A stretch of 64,000 bases of DNA from Cryptomeria japonica (lineage: Eukaryota; Streptophyta; Pinopsida; Cupressales; Cupressaceae). The notes below the pieces were generated by a model that was given only the letters and a program-made list of their open reading frames with translations, had not been told where the DNA came from and ran no database searches. Position numbers and translations under genes: made by a program. This document shows positions 37,665-48,330 of the stretch, one piece after another (position 1 is the first letter of the stretch; each line of letters begins with the position of its first letter). The stretch is taken from positions 114,021,933-114,085,932 of the forward strand of contig NC_081410.1 in the NCBI RefSeq assembly GCF_030272615.1, given 5' to 3'.

Positions 37665-37669
37665 ATTTT
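37665..37669. repeat. Target-site duplication ATTTT of C2 (right)
   Basis: ATTTT here repeats 32374-32378 exactly, marking a clean single insertion event. Confidence 0.93.
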
Positions 37670-38797
37670 ACTAAGGGCTCAAACTAGCAAGTTGAGTTAT
37701 TCTAAAAGTTTAGGATGATTCATATGGATGCCACAAAGGTATAGCAAAGTGTGTTATGTTAGGTGATCCATATATCATCAATTTCTTTAGAAGATCATAC
37801 TAGTAAGCCACACTATATTAGATGATCAAATTTCATGCAAGTTGCTAGAGATAGATTGATAACCACACCTCAAAGTCTAATATACAACACAAAACCACAA
37901 CTTCAAGGGTATAACAATGAATACAAAGAGAAATGATGAGGCATGATATGACCCCCCTTAAGATCTCAACATATTATCTTATTGATATCTTAAGGAAGAT
38001 AGAGATCAACATCAAGGATAAAAAACCCTTCAACACCAAGGAGATATCCTCAACAAAAATACTTGTGTTCCAAGCTAGGAAGGAGATCCTCATAAAGGAT
38101 GCAAATATTTAAGAAAAGAAGAGATAGTTATAGAGGAGATATCTTGCATCATGTTTAAAGGGTCAAGGATACATAACTATCAAATGGGGAGAAAGAGTAT
38201 CTACTTCCCTAAATAGATGATATCTCCAAACAAAGATGGCATCTTTAACACTAAAAAAAGGGGAAGCAGATCAAGAATACACACCTTCCCAATTGCTAGG
38301 AGAGAGGATTCTTGATGAAGGATTGTACCTTTTCAGCATCAAGGAGAGATCATTTATAAAATATATACATTTTCAATCAAGAAATAGGTCCTAATCAAGG
38401 ATACACATCTCTAAGAAAGGAGAAAATCCTCATGAAGGACAAGCAACTCTATAATAGGAAGGATATCTTTATAAAAGATACAACTCAACAAAGGGAAGTG
38501 GATCCAAATGAAAGATAAATGTTTGAAAACCATTATTTCTCCCTAGTATAGAGACAAGAATAATTAGGATATTATGTTGCTACCCAAGTATTATTACACA
38601 TGAAATTGTACCGCCATGAATGATAATGTGCCCCTAATAGGTAAGCTACTAATTTCACATAGTGATGAGTTACATAATAGGTACAAATATTATTTAATTA
38701 CATGAGAAATTGGACGAAGATGTTGACTATCATAAGAATGTACCATTTACTAAATTATCTCTTAAGGGATCTATATTCAATAGTAGTATGACCATGT
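37670..38797. other. Old retroelement sequence with GA-rich repeats
   Basis: From 38000 to 38560 imperfect repeats of the type AGGAGATCCTCAT[AG]AAGGA recur every 50-80 bp. From 38560 to 38720 the sequence matches 59340-59520 in T3 in the same orientation (for example TAGG[AC]TATTATGTTGCT, TGAAATTGTACC). So this is a remnant of a T3-like element. No coding capacity. Confidence 0.6.
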
Positions 38798-39009
38798 TGT
38801 AGCATCGTAAATTGTACACCTTTAATTAGGGTGTCCAATTTCACACTCTCCTAACACCCATTTTAGTATTTATCATTACTCTATGCATTATAGGATCTTT
38901 ATTGTAATTAATTAATATTAATTCCATATTATGAGTCTTATTCCACTGTAATACATCGACAGTTTATTATTTGGTCCCATAATTATAGCTCTACCATTTA
39001 TCTTCTATT
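38798..39009 (+). repeat. Start of an old plus-strand LTR, interrupted by C3
   Basis: Begins TGTAGCATCGTAAATTGTAC; the T3 LTR begins, on the minus strand, TGTAGTGTCGTAAATTGTAC, so this is a related LTR in opposite orientation. It continues after C3 at 53439, where a plus-strand TATA word (CTATATAAGG, 53727-53736) fits an LTR promoter. I cannot find its other end or partner. Confidence 0.55.
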
Positions 39010-39014
39010 ATCCT
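39010..39014. repeat. Target-site duplication ATCCT of C3 (left)
   Basis: ATCCT here and at 53434-53438 flank C3 exactly. Confidence 0.93.
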
Positions 39015-40575
39015 TGTTAGTCCCAACCGGTGCTGAGAGGGGAGGGGTGAATTAGCACTTAATCAAATTTTCTCAATTTAAATTTTATCTTTAAAAATTC
39101 ATTCATCTAAGATCCAACAATATACTTAATCACTGAAGTAAAATATGCAAGCATGAAAAGTTGACAGTGACACCAAGGAGTTATCTCGTGGAAACCCAAT
39201 AGGGAGAAAACCACAATGTGAGTAGGAACTCACAAAATTTGCACTCTTCTGGAGTACTCCTGGTTAAGAGCCATCCCTATTAGGAGATTACAAAGACGAT
39301 GTTAGGTGCCACCCGATTAAGGGATTTTGAACAAGGTTGGTCAGTACCTTTACCCTATTAAAGGTAGCCTGGTTAGAGGAATTAGAACATCAGTTAAGAT
39401 GTTACCCGGTTAAGGGATTTTACAATAGGGACCTATTAAAGTCCACCCAGTTAAGGGATTTATGTTGCAGTTGTTAGAAAGAAATAGATGGATGATCTGT
39501 TGAATTAGCTATTGATAGCTTGATCAAATCTCAATATGTATCCCACTCAATACACACCAGTTGTGTCTTCTCTGCACAACACCAGTTTCATTCTTACACC
39601 TTCAGCTATTCACTCAGTCAGTCACCTATCCCTTAGCACTACACTCTATCAGTCTTCTTACCTTCGGCTCTGCACTTTGTCGGTCCTGTGTCCTTCGGCT
39701 CTACCCTTAGTCGGTTCTCTATCCTTCAGATCTGCACTTAGCCAGTTCTCTGTCCTTCGGCTCTACACTCAAACGGTTCTCTGTCCTTCGGCTTTGCACT
39801 TAGCCAGTCTACCTCACACACACACTCAACTGTTCTAACACCTCTTAGCACTTCCTCTCACTCTGTTCTTCACCTTGGATTGCCTTCAACAAGATTTCCT
39901 TGTTTCAAATTTCATGATCAAAACTTTCTGAAAGAGCTCAAGAACTCTTTATACATTTTCAACACCTTCAAGCATATCCTCAATCAAATCAATCAAGGAT
40001 TTTGGAAGATTCCAATTTTAAAATCTTCCACTCTTTCTTTGTGCGCCTTACAACAATTATGCCAAGTGTTCAACCAATTCTGCCACCGCATCTCCCAAAG
40101 ATAGAAACTTTTGAGTCATGTTCAACCAAATAAATGCAAACCAAATAATTTGCATGTAATCATGCTTGACTACATGATAACTGAAAGTTAACCTTACCAA
40201 CAAATGTTTTGGCGTAGACACAAGCTTACCAACTCATCCTTTGCCACCGCAACTGAATAACCCATCACTGCTCTGAAATTTATGTTGATCACATGTCTTC
40301 CTTCTATCATACCGGTGTACTGGTATGCAACTGCACTTCTTATATTACCAGTTCATCCTTTTATTGTCGGTTTGTTGTGCTAGAACCAAGTCTCTTCCCC
40401 TATTTACCAGTGAGTTACCGGTTGGTTAGAGCAAACAATTTTTCTTGCCTGAGTCGCCTTTTGTGACTTCACCATCACCAAAGTGACTGATCTTCCTGAA
40501 TGATAGATCGGTTGACTTAATTTATCTTTCCTTGAGCTGAAGTACCCTTTGATCATTCAATACCAATGTTGTTTC
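39015..40575 (-). repeat. C3 3' LTR, part 1 of left copy
   Basis: Matches 51717 to about 53273. Contains a TATA word on the minus strand (TATAAAG, 39947-39953; also at 52647-52653). It ends GTTGTTTC, where T2 begins. Confidence 0.92.
39661..39810. repeat. 31-bp minisatellite in C3 LTR
   Basis: About five imperfect copies of a unit like CCTTCGGCTCTGCACTTAGT plus CGGTTCTCTGT; the other LTR has the same array at about 52361-52510. Confidence 0.85.
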
Positions 40576-42076
40576 TGTATGCAGGAAAAGCAGGTCAATC
40601 GAACTTAATATGTGAAAAATGTTCCAAAAAGACTGTCCACACACACACACAGGACTTCTTGGTGCAAGCTATGGAGTAATAAAGTATTACTCAGCTTCCC
40701 AAGGTGGGTCCCATGGTTCTCTATCTTACAATGCCCTTCAAACCAATGTTTTTGCTCTCAGATCACTGAGCAAAATGGTTTAGGGATGGCAAATGCAAGA
40801 ATGAGGGATACTTTTTGTTGATTTAATATGAGATGCATCCTAAGCTATGCATGATCTTAAAATGCAATAAACTAGATTATAAGATGACAAGGTTAGTATG
40901 AGTACTATCCTAACATGATATATTTAGTCTATGATTGAGCTAAAATGATAAAGAAATTATTCTAAACATGCATATTTAGACTAATTCCTGATTAAAAAGA
41001 GGCTAAAATGATGAGCATAAAATGAGATATGAAAGCTTGAATGTATTTGAACATAAGTATGATGCTACAAATTTGAAGGATGATTAAAATGGAGGAATGA
41101 GAGCTCTATTTATAGCAAAAACAGGGCAATGGATGGTCAGGATTGAAAGAGTTGATCAAGGGTTGAGTTTAAAAGTTGGGGATCCATGTTTGTAATTGGC
41201 ACCAATGAAATGGTGACAAGTGTCAACATAAGACTGGGTTGAGAGAAGGGGTTGGAGACATTAAATGCTTGAGAAGACCTTAGGGTTATCTAGAAGGTAA
41301 GGGTCAAGTCTAAATTAAGATTATCCACTAGATTAAGAGTTAATCCAAGGATAAACCTTTGTGCAAATGATTAAGAGATAATCATGGTCAAAGCATTAAA
41401 TGCCTGATGAGACCCTTGGGTTGGATGAAGGTTGAGTTAAAAGAAATTCTTTAACCATGCAGGAGGGTTTGAGTTAACCATTACTGGTTATGAAGACTTT
41501 GGGGAATTAAGTGGTTGAAGGCTTGAAGCCTTTAATGGTTATCAAAGACTTTGAGGAATTAAGTGGTTGAAGGTTGGAAGCCTTTAATGGTTATCAAAGA
41601 CTTTGAGGAATTTGAGAAGTGACCTCCCCTTGCTTAGGGATGTGACAAAGTTTAGAAGATGGGTTAGGCTAATTAGAAGCGATTAGAAGAGTCTAGAAGG
41701 GATTAGAAAAGGGTTTTATGAAGGCAAGTGGGAGATGTAGGAAAATGCAAGTGGATGGAGGGATAATAAGATTTAATTGAATTAAATGATTTAATTCAAT
41801 TTGGTTGCAATTTGGAGAAATTAAATAAATTAGATTTATTCAATTTAGGATAACTATTTAATTAAATTTGAATTTTATTAAAAGTGGATAGGGGGGATTT
41901 AATTGAATAAAATGATTTATTCATTAAATGGGATAGTGAATTTAATTTAAATAAATTGAGTAATTTACTTAATTAAATAGAGGAATGCGGGTATTTTAAT
42001 TAAATTGGATTTAATTAAATAGAGAAATGAACATAAAATATTCATTTAGGAATATGGTCATTTTTATACATCTACA
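40576..42076 (-). repeat. T2 3' LTR
   Basis: Bounded by TG at 40576 and CA at 42076, with the polypurine tract outside the latter. TATA word on the minus strand (GCTATAAATAG, 41106-41116). A 52-bp unit (GGTTATCAAAGACTTTGAGG...) is present about 2.5 times at 41486-41611. There is no second copy in the window to compare. Confidence 0.82.
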
Positions 42077-42092
42077 TTTTGCCCCTCTTTGA
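42077..42092 (-). other. T2 polypurine tract
   Basis: The minus strand reads TCAAAGAGGGGCAAAA directly before TGTAGATG; nearly the same as in T1. Confidence 0.88.
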
Positions 42093-42413
42093 AGTGACGT
42101 GTGTGCACATGTTATTTCAAAGAAAATGATGCGTTATCATGATTTATGATCAAATGCAATTTTTGTGTTGCTCTTTTGATTTGTAAGTCATGCCCCAGAT
42201 TTGATTTGATGCGTGATGCCCCCTCGGGAGATGAATCAATTTTTTTGAAAATTTTTGATTTGATATGATGAGTTTCTTGGATGTGTAGGATTTCGTCGAT
42301 GTAAAATGTGTGTAAATTGATTCATCTCCTGATAATGTATAGCATGTAGGGTATAGGGGAGACCGCGACCATATTACAGGTCCGTTTGGCTAACCCTAAT
42401 TTCATTTTTCTCC

Positions 42414-42420
42414 TATAAAA
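42414..42420 (+). promoter_or_regulatory. TATA box of the T2 antisense PMD gene
   Basis: TATAAAA in the context CTCCTATAAAAGGGG, 75-81 bp before the ATG at 42495. A good plant TATA context. Confidence 0.65.
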
Positions 42421-42649
42421 GGGGAAAATAGCTTTGATTTGATTCATTTGTACTTTGTTGACTTTGGAGAAAGAGAATTTGGTCTGAAGAGAAAATGCCT
42501 ATTCCGTATTTCAGACACCATTTTGAGCGCGTTCGGAGGTACCGGAGACCTGCAGCGTATGGACCACCAGTAAGTCAGCATTTTTGACCCTCTTTTGATT
42601 TCGGATTTGATCATTTTTAGTCATTTTTTTATTTTTAAAACCCAGGTTT

Positions 42650-43110
42650 AGCATTTTAGCGTGTCTAAAGCATAGATTAGCGCATACAAAGTTTTAAGTA
42701 GCACATCAAGTTTATTTTAGGGGGTGCGTCCGGAATAAAATAGGGTAGCGCATAGGAAATAGAGGTTAGCGCATAAACGCAGAATAGCGCATGGCGATAG
42801 TCGGGTAGCGCGTCAGGTCAGCAGGTTAGCGCGTAGGGTAGACCTAGCGCATAGGGCTCACAGGGGTTCGCATGGGTAAGGGGGTTTAGCGCGTAGGGCT
42901 AACCTAGCGCATAGGGTCAAACGGGTAGCGCCTAGGAGGTATAAATTAGCACGTAGAGTCAATCTAGCGCATAGGGTGGGTTAGGTGGCGCATGGGGGGA
43001 AAGATTTAGCGCATAGAGTCATTCTAGCGCATAAGGTGAATAGATTCGCGCATAGGAAAAACAATCTAGCGCGTGGGTAAAGTTTAGTGCAGCAGGAGTC
43101 TGTTTTAGTG
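42650..43110. repeat. TAGCGC phrase repeat in T2 PMD intron
   Basis: Some 20 spaced copies of a phrase close to TAGCGCATAGGG or TAGCGCGTAGGG, 15-30 bp apart, with variable filler. The core hexamer is far better kept than the filler. Confidence 0.88.
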
Positions 43111-43324
43111 CATCTGAAAAAAATTTGCAAGATGAGCCGATTTGTAAATTTGGTGTGTCTGTCTTGATTTTATGGATTTGTCCAATATGAGTGTCGATAT
43201 AACTTGTTTTGATTTGCATTTTTTTCAAGTTATGTATAGATATCAATGTGGTGTTTTGATCAAAATATGATTTGTTTGTGTACCGTGTTTCAAGTTCAAT
43301 GTGTGAAGCCTGATTTGTGTTACA

Positions 43325-43480
43325 AGCTGATATGGGTTGGAAACTTGAGTTGTGTTACAAGCTGATATGGGTGGGAAACTTGAGTTGTTTTACAAGTTTT
43401 TGTAATTGTGGAGACTTGAGTTGTGTTACAAGTTTTGATATGGTTTTTGATAACTTGAGTTGTTTTACAAGTTGATATGA
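43325..43480. repeat. Tandem repeat near the 3' end of the T2 PMD intron
   Basis: Four or five copies of a unit containing ACTTGAGTTGT[GT]TTACAAG, roughly 35-55 bp apart. Confidence 0.8.
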
Positions 43481-45065
43481 AATGATAAGATTTTGAACTT
43501 GATGTAGATGAGCAAATTGTTTCATGTTGTTGATGTGAGTTTGATTTTGATATCTTTGTTTTGATGTGGAAACTGATATTGGATTTGTTTTGCTTGTTGA
43601 CAGGAGCGATTGGGTGTGGTGCAGTCGCGAGAGAGATTTCCCAGACCATGGATATTGATACCGCGGTTGTCTCAGGCCGATCTTGACATTATTGAGAGAT
43701 GTGGGTTGACCTCGCTTTTGGATATGCCTCGGTTCACTATGAACCGAGGGCTACTGACAGCTTTGGTAGAGAGGTGGCATAGCGACACCAACACCTTCCA
43801 TTTTGCCACTGGAGAGATGACAGTCACACCAGAGGACTGTTACAGGATCTTGCGCATTCCTGTAGTAGGTGCACTACTACCATATGAGCAGTTAGAGGAG
43901 GGTGGTACAGAGGCACCGCGCTGCATTTTCTATGATGATACAGTCTGTGGCTATGAGATCCCGTGGCAGGAGTTCCTAGACCTGGATTACGCACCCTTGC
44001 CATCCGTACTAGCAGGGTTCATTGGTGGATTCTTTTATCCTGATCGCAGGTCAAAGGGATTTTCTGTGGGATGGGGGTTGGTTTTGGAGGAGATGGTCAC
44101 ACAGGGCCGGAGGTTTTCATGGGGGTCAGCTATGTTGGCCCATCTATACAGGGGCCTGCATGAGGTGGTATACCTCGGTTACGGCAGTTTGTCAGTTGGC
44201 GTGACATTATTACAGGTATGGTGTTGGGAGCACATTCCAACGGCGAGGCCACTAGCAGATAGGGACAGGCTCGTGGGATGCGCATATGCGTATGGATACA
44301 GGGGTCTAGTTGTCCAGCGTAAGCTAGGCAAACTAGAGCATTGGAGGAGAGTGTTGGATGATATAGATACGGTCACCTAGCGACCGTATACAGGATGCGA
44401 GGTGTGGGCAGAGGATGGGTTGGAGATGCCCTTTGTTTTTATGACCAGATACCTGATTGGGAGGACCCCATTCATGATAGAGAGATTTGTGGTGACCCGA
44501 GTTTTGAGGCAGTTTGGGTGCCAGCAGGGTATTCCATAAGGAGCGTGCCTATATGCACGGCGACGGTAGGATGTAGCGGATTGGGGGCTGACCATTGATA
44601 GTGCAGTGGCGGTGGAGGAGTTTGTCGGGTTGGCTGGGCAGATATGGGATTATGCCCCTGAGATTCAGGATGCGGGCATGACTGACGAGTTCGCCCGATT
44701 GTTTGCTGCGCGGGCGGTGGCCAAGATATCTGATCCTGATGAGATGAGGCTAGCTTTTGATTCAGATGAGGAGGAGGGAGAGGGAGATGATGATGATGAT
44801 GGAGAGGATGGAGGAGATGGACAAGGGAGAGGAGCCAGAGGGAGGCAGGGAGGTAGAGCGAGGAGAGGAGATAGGGGTGTGGAGAGAGCGGTGAGACAAG
44901 GGATGATAGACAAGGGGAGAGGTGGATTGGCTATTGGAGCCAGTGGAAAGGGAAGAGTGGGAGAGGTGCTAGCTGTAGTGGGGGGTGGTGATGAGGTGAG
45001 GCAACCAGCGCAGAGGAGGAGGACAAATGTGCTCCCACCTCCAGCATCAAGGACAGGCTGAGGAG

Positions 45066-45109
45066 GAGGAGTTGCCCCTGCACAGGTGAGGAGTTGCCCC
45101 TGCACAGGT
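45066..45109 (+). repeat. 22-bp tandem duplication in T2 PMD exon 2
   Basis: GAGGAGTTGCCCCTGCACAG plus GT occurs twice head to tail. Its length changes the reading frame by one; ignoring one copy puts the downstream PMD C-terminal coding back in the exon 2 frame. Confidence 0.9.
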
Positions 45110-45569
45110 ACCACTACAGGTTTGGATCCCTACACATGTTGAGGATGCTCAGATCCAGACCCTACAGGTGACTGTACAGCAGTTGTAGGCACAGATTTTG
45201 ACATATCAGTGGTAGATTGCTCAGTTGACCACTGAGTGGGACACTGAGATAGAGCGGAGGGGGCGAGCGGAGGAGCTGGTGTCGAGTATGTAGAGAGCAG
45301 TGGTGGGTGGTCCTATGAGAGACACCTTGAGAGAGCTAGCGTTGAGAGCTCAGGAGGTGGAGTATTATCGGTGGCACTATGAGGCTGTGGTACCCAGGGA
45401 TCGGCGAGTACAAAGCTTTACACAGTCGAGATCTAGTCGATCTTGAGATACTGGGTCACAGTCGGAGAACCGAGGTGTGACAGGGCCACCGAGATAGGAC
45501 CCTCTTGGGGATCCAGGGGCGGGTGCATCTGGAGCTAGACCATCTCCGTCAGGGGATAGTCATACTTGA

Positions 45570-45659
45570 GAGACGTGGTCTCTGTTGTATTTTTTATCGT
45601 TGTTTATTCTTTGTACTGGACACAGTTTTTGACATATTTTGTACATTTTGATCATTTTT

Positions 45660-45718
<59 letters not shown>

Positions 45719-46956
45719 GGCACCATTTTCTTTGATCATGTGGTGTGTTTATATGGATGCATGTGATGTGGGTTATTTCTTCATGATGATGCAATGCTTA
45801 AATAGATGATATAATGTATGAGGTAGGATGTATGCTTTTATATGCTATGAGATGTATCTTGAAAATGACATGTATGATTTGATTTGCAACTAAATGTAAA
45901 ATGATATGCAATGATGTTAAATGATATGCAAACTAATTGTAAAATGATATGCAACTAATTGTAAAATGATATGCAACTAATTTTTTGGTAGCATCCTCAT
46001 TCTGTATTTGCCATCTGACATAGCCATTTGTTTGCTTTCTTTGTAGATATCATCATTGAGCATTGATTTGTTTAGGATATGTTGAAAATTTATACAAGCA
46101 TAATGGTATAATTGAACCATAATGACCTGAGAAAAATTTACATGATATTTGATTTTGCAAGATAGCACAAGCGTCAAGGTATAATTGAACCAGGATGACC
46201 TGAGTGCGTATTGCGTAAACAGACAAGATTAGATCATTTGTATGCGTGAAGTGGAATCAAGCCATCAGTAATATTTGATGTATCACATCACGAGGCAAGT
46301 ATTCACACAGTACAAGTGATCGCCTCCCAGATAGAAGACTAAGAAAATATTGGAAGTTCCTCATGATCTCTAGTTGTGAAGCATTTAGTGAGACAAGGAA
46401 GAGAATCCAATAATTCAAAAAGTTCAAAATGCAAAACTAGTCAAGATTTTATGCTACAATGCAACATCCAGTACTTCAGAAAATCATCCATCCTTGGTAT
46501 TTTTGTGAATTGTTTTGTTTTGCGATGAAGCGTCGTTTTTGGTTTGTTGGATGCCAGGCTGTTGATTTTTGCAAATAGCCTTGATGTCTTGAATGTTTAC
46601 CATATTTAGATGATTGGAATGCCCCTAGCTAAGTGTGCCTCTTGATGTGAATATGTACAGTGATTTCCAAGCCATGGTGGATTTGTGGTAAAAGGATATA
46701 TATAGACAAACCAGGATAGTGACTACGCTAAGTATGTCCTGAATGGATATGTGCTAAGTGTCGGGCAATGGCCCATAGTATTTGGACGGACAAATAGTAA
46801 GGAGATAGATAGAGGAGCCATTCTTTCACAAGAGCGCCTATTTACTAGGTTTTCACCATTTGTTTTTATTGTACTTTATGTTTTTTCTTTTTTTGGATTT
46901 TTTGACTTTGTTGCTTATTTTTGGCTTTTTGTCATGCACTAGGCTACTTAAGTGTA
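45570..46956. other. T2 spacer between PMD gene and integrase
   Basis: No coding pattern. Holds an (AT)n run (45663-45717), a 22-bp tandem repeat of the type GTAAAATGATATGCAACTAA (about 45890-45985) and a T-rich part at 46850-46930 like that in T1. Confidence 0.65.
45663..45717. repeat. (AT)n microsatellite, 55 bp
   Basis: Pure AT dinucleotides just past the PMD gene end. Confidence 0.97.
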
Positions 46957-47121
46957 CTACCTCTTTAGATGGATGTTGTTAGTTGGTTCATCGAGCACAT
47001 CTCCTTCTGAAGTCGTTAGCTGATAGGCACCTAATCCATAGACTGATATGATAACATAGGGACCCAACCAGTTAGGTTCAAATTTCCCTTTCTTTTGTCG
47101 ATCTTGCTGATTTCTTGGGGA
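46957..47121 (-). pseudogene. T2 integrase C-terminal end
   Basis: The minus strand reads KGKFEPNWLGPYVI and, near the end, NIHLKR followed by a stop at 46957-46959. This is the C-terminal signature of Tat integrases and matches T1 at 6610-6760. The rest of integrase is missing because the element breaks at 47121. Confidence 0.85.
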
Positions 47122-47278
47122 TCCATTCACTATTGCTTACTGAAAAGAAACACCACTTTACCTATACCACTTCACTGGTTAGTGTCTTCACCAATAAGTG
47201 TTGGACATTAATGACAAACCTTAGCACATATACCAGTTTTCTAGATTGACCAGTTTTGTCAATACCAACAATCCAACA
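47122..47278 (-). repeat. C3 3' LTR, part 2 of left copy
   Basis: Begins CCATTCACTATTG (47123) and ends ATCCAACA; matches 53274-53433. Joined to 39015-40575 it gives a whole 1.72 kb LTR. Confidence 0.92.
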
Positions 47279-47290
47279 ATCTCCCCATTT
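47279..47290 (-). other. C3 polypurine tract
   Basis: The minus strand reads AAATGGGGAGAT directly before TGTTGG. Confidence 0.8.
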
Positions 47291-47580
47291 GGCATTGATG
47301 GCAAATACTTCAAACTTTGGCTAATTAGATGCATGTTTCTTCATCTCTGTAACAGTTCAGTTATTTTACCCTAAGTGATGAATATCTTCCCTGGTCACTG
47401 ATATCTGCCAATGCTCAAACACTATAAACATATCTCCCCCTTTGACAACAAAGCCAAAGAGTCCATTTTGAACACTTACAAGACTTCTCCCCCTAACCGG
47501 AGTAGTCCACACTCATCAATCTAGTTGTTTTCATTTGAAAAACTTGAAATCATACCAGATTGATGTAGAGCCCTATTTGC

Positions 47581-48183
47581 TTACTTTACTGAATGGAGGG
47601 GCATAACCCCCAACTTACCTCTGAGATAGTCAAAGGTATCCTTTTGTAGTGGCTTGGTGAATATATCAGCCACGTGCTCTTTTGTTGGTATGTATTTCAA
47701 CATCACTTCCTTCTCTTGAACTTGTTCCCTTAGATAGTGATATTTGATGGCTATATGTTTCATTTTGGAGTGCATCATTGGGTTCTTAGATATGTCAATG
47801 GCACTAGTGTTGTCACAATGAATCACTACAATTCCAACCACTTTTTCTTGAATTCCTTCCAGCAATTGCTTGATCCAAACTATCTGTGTGCAGTTTATTG
47901 CAGCAGCTACATACTCGGTCTCAGCTATAGATTGAGATATGAATTTTTGTTTCTTACTTGTACAAGATACAATCATTTCTCTAAGAAAGAATGCTCCTCC
48001 ATTGGTGCTCTTCCTATCATCGATGTTTCTAGCCCAATCTGAATTAGTGAAGACACTTAAACTAAAGTCTCCTTTGTGTAGATACCAAAGACCATACTCA
48101 TCAGTCCCCTTTAGGTATCTGAATATTCTTTTGACTACCATCATGTGAGTTTCTTTTAGACTTGTAGAGAATCTGGCAACCAA
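47581..48183 (-). pseudogene. C3 RNase H
   Basis: The minus-strand frame shows FTNSDWARNIDDRKST, SIAETEYVAA and HCDNTSAIDISKNP, the copia RNase H signatures with catalytic acidic residues, and ends with a stop at 47581. It would remove RNA during reverse transcription. It is in the same frame as RT, with an interruption between 48183 and 48331. Confidence 0.9.
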
Positions 48184-48330
48184 GCCAACATCTTATGCTA
48201 TGTGTGATCTTCCATGTACTGCATACTGTAATTTACTGATCATCGACCAGTAAAGTATCTCATTCACTTCTTCAACCTCATCATGTTTAGATAGCTTGCA
48301 ACCTGTAACCATTGGCATTCCAACAGGTTT

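Larger units (their letters stand above)
42570..43603 (+). other. Inferred intron of T2 PMD gene
   Basis: GTAAGT donor and TTGCTTGTTGACAG acceptor, phase 0. The first half is packed with TAGCGCATAGGG-like phrases (about 42650-43110), the second half with ACTTGAGTTGTGTTACAAG repeats (43320-43480). Confidence 0.68.
42495..45569 (+). pseudogene. PMD gene, two exons, antisense to T2
   Basis: Exon 1 (42495-42569) encodes 25 residues ending RRPAAYGPP, then a GTAAGT donor. Exon 2 opens at 43604 after TTGACAG, in phase 0, and encodes the PMD: PRLSQADLDIIERCGL, GLLTALVERWHSDT, FSVGWGLVLEEMV, VWCWEHIPTARPL. Then come an Asp/Glu-rich tract (about 44760-44810), an Arg/Gly-rich tract and a charged C-terminal part like that of T1 (EVEYYRWHYE). 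In-frame stops (mostly TAG) at 44378, about 44537, about 44570 and later; a 22-bp tandem duplication at 45066-45109 shifts the frame. PMD proteins of the MAIN/MAIL1 family act in plant silencing; the role inside elements is unknown. Confidence 0.82.
40576..47121 (-). mobile_element. T2: truncated Tat-type element with antisense PMD gene, nested in C3 LTR
   Basis: It starts with a 1,501-bp 3' LTR (TGTATGCAGG...TCTACA) and a polypurine tract, then a plus-strand PMD gene, a spacer and the C-terminal end of a Tat integrase, all arranged as in T1. It breaks off at about 47121 inside integrase; the C3 LTR resumes at once without loss. No gag, RT or 5' LTR. The right junction lacks a clean target duplication, so the element was truncated on insertion or lost its 5' part by a deletion ending at the insertion site. 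Confidence 0.88.

Noticed and set aside
37840-38560. Possible tRNA or small RNA genes among the GA-rich repeats
   Set aside because: No cloverleaf or conserved box A and B words could be found by eye; the repeats are simple purine-rich phrases.
40612-40821. 69-codon plus-strand ORF in T2
   Set aside because: Lies within the T2 LTR, antisense to the element; no pattern and not kept in the T1 LTR.
42650-43110. CRISPR-like spaced repeats
   Set aside because: The repeat unit is only about 10-12 bp, spacing varies widely, the setting is a plant retroelement intron and no cas gene is present.
44665-45114. Pro/Ser-rich minus-strand ORF
   Set aside because: Shadow of the Arg/Gly- and Asp/Glu-rich part of the T2 PMD exon 2.
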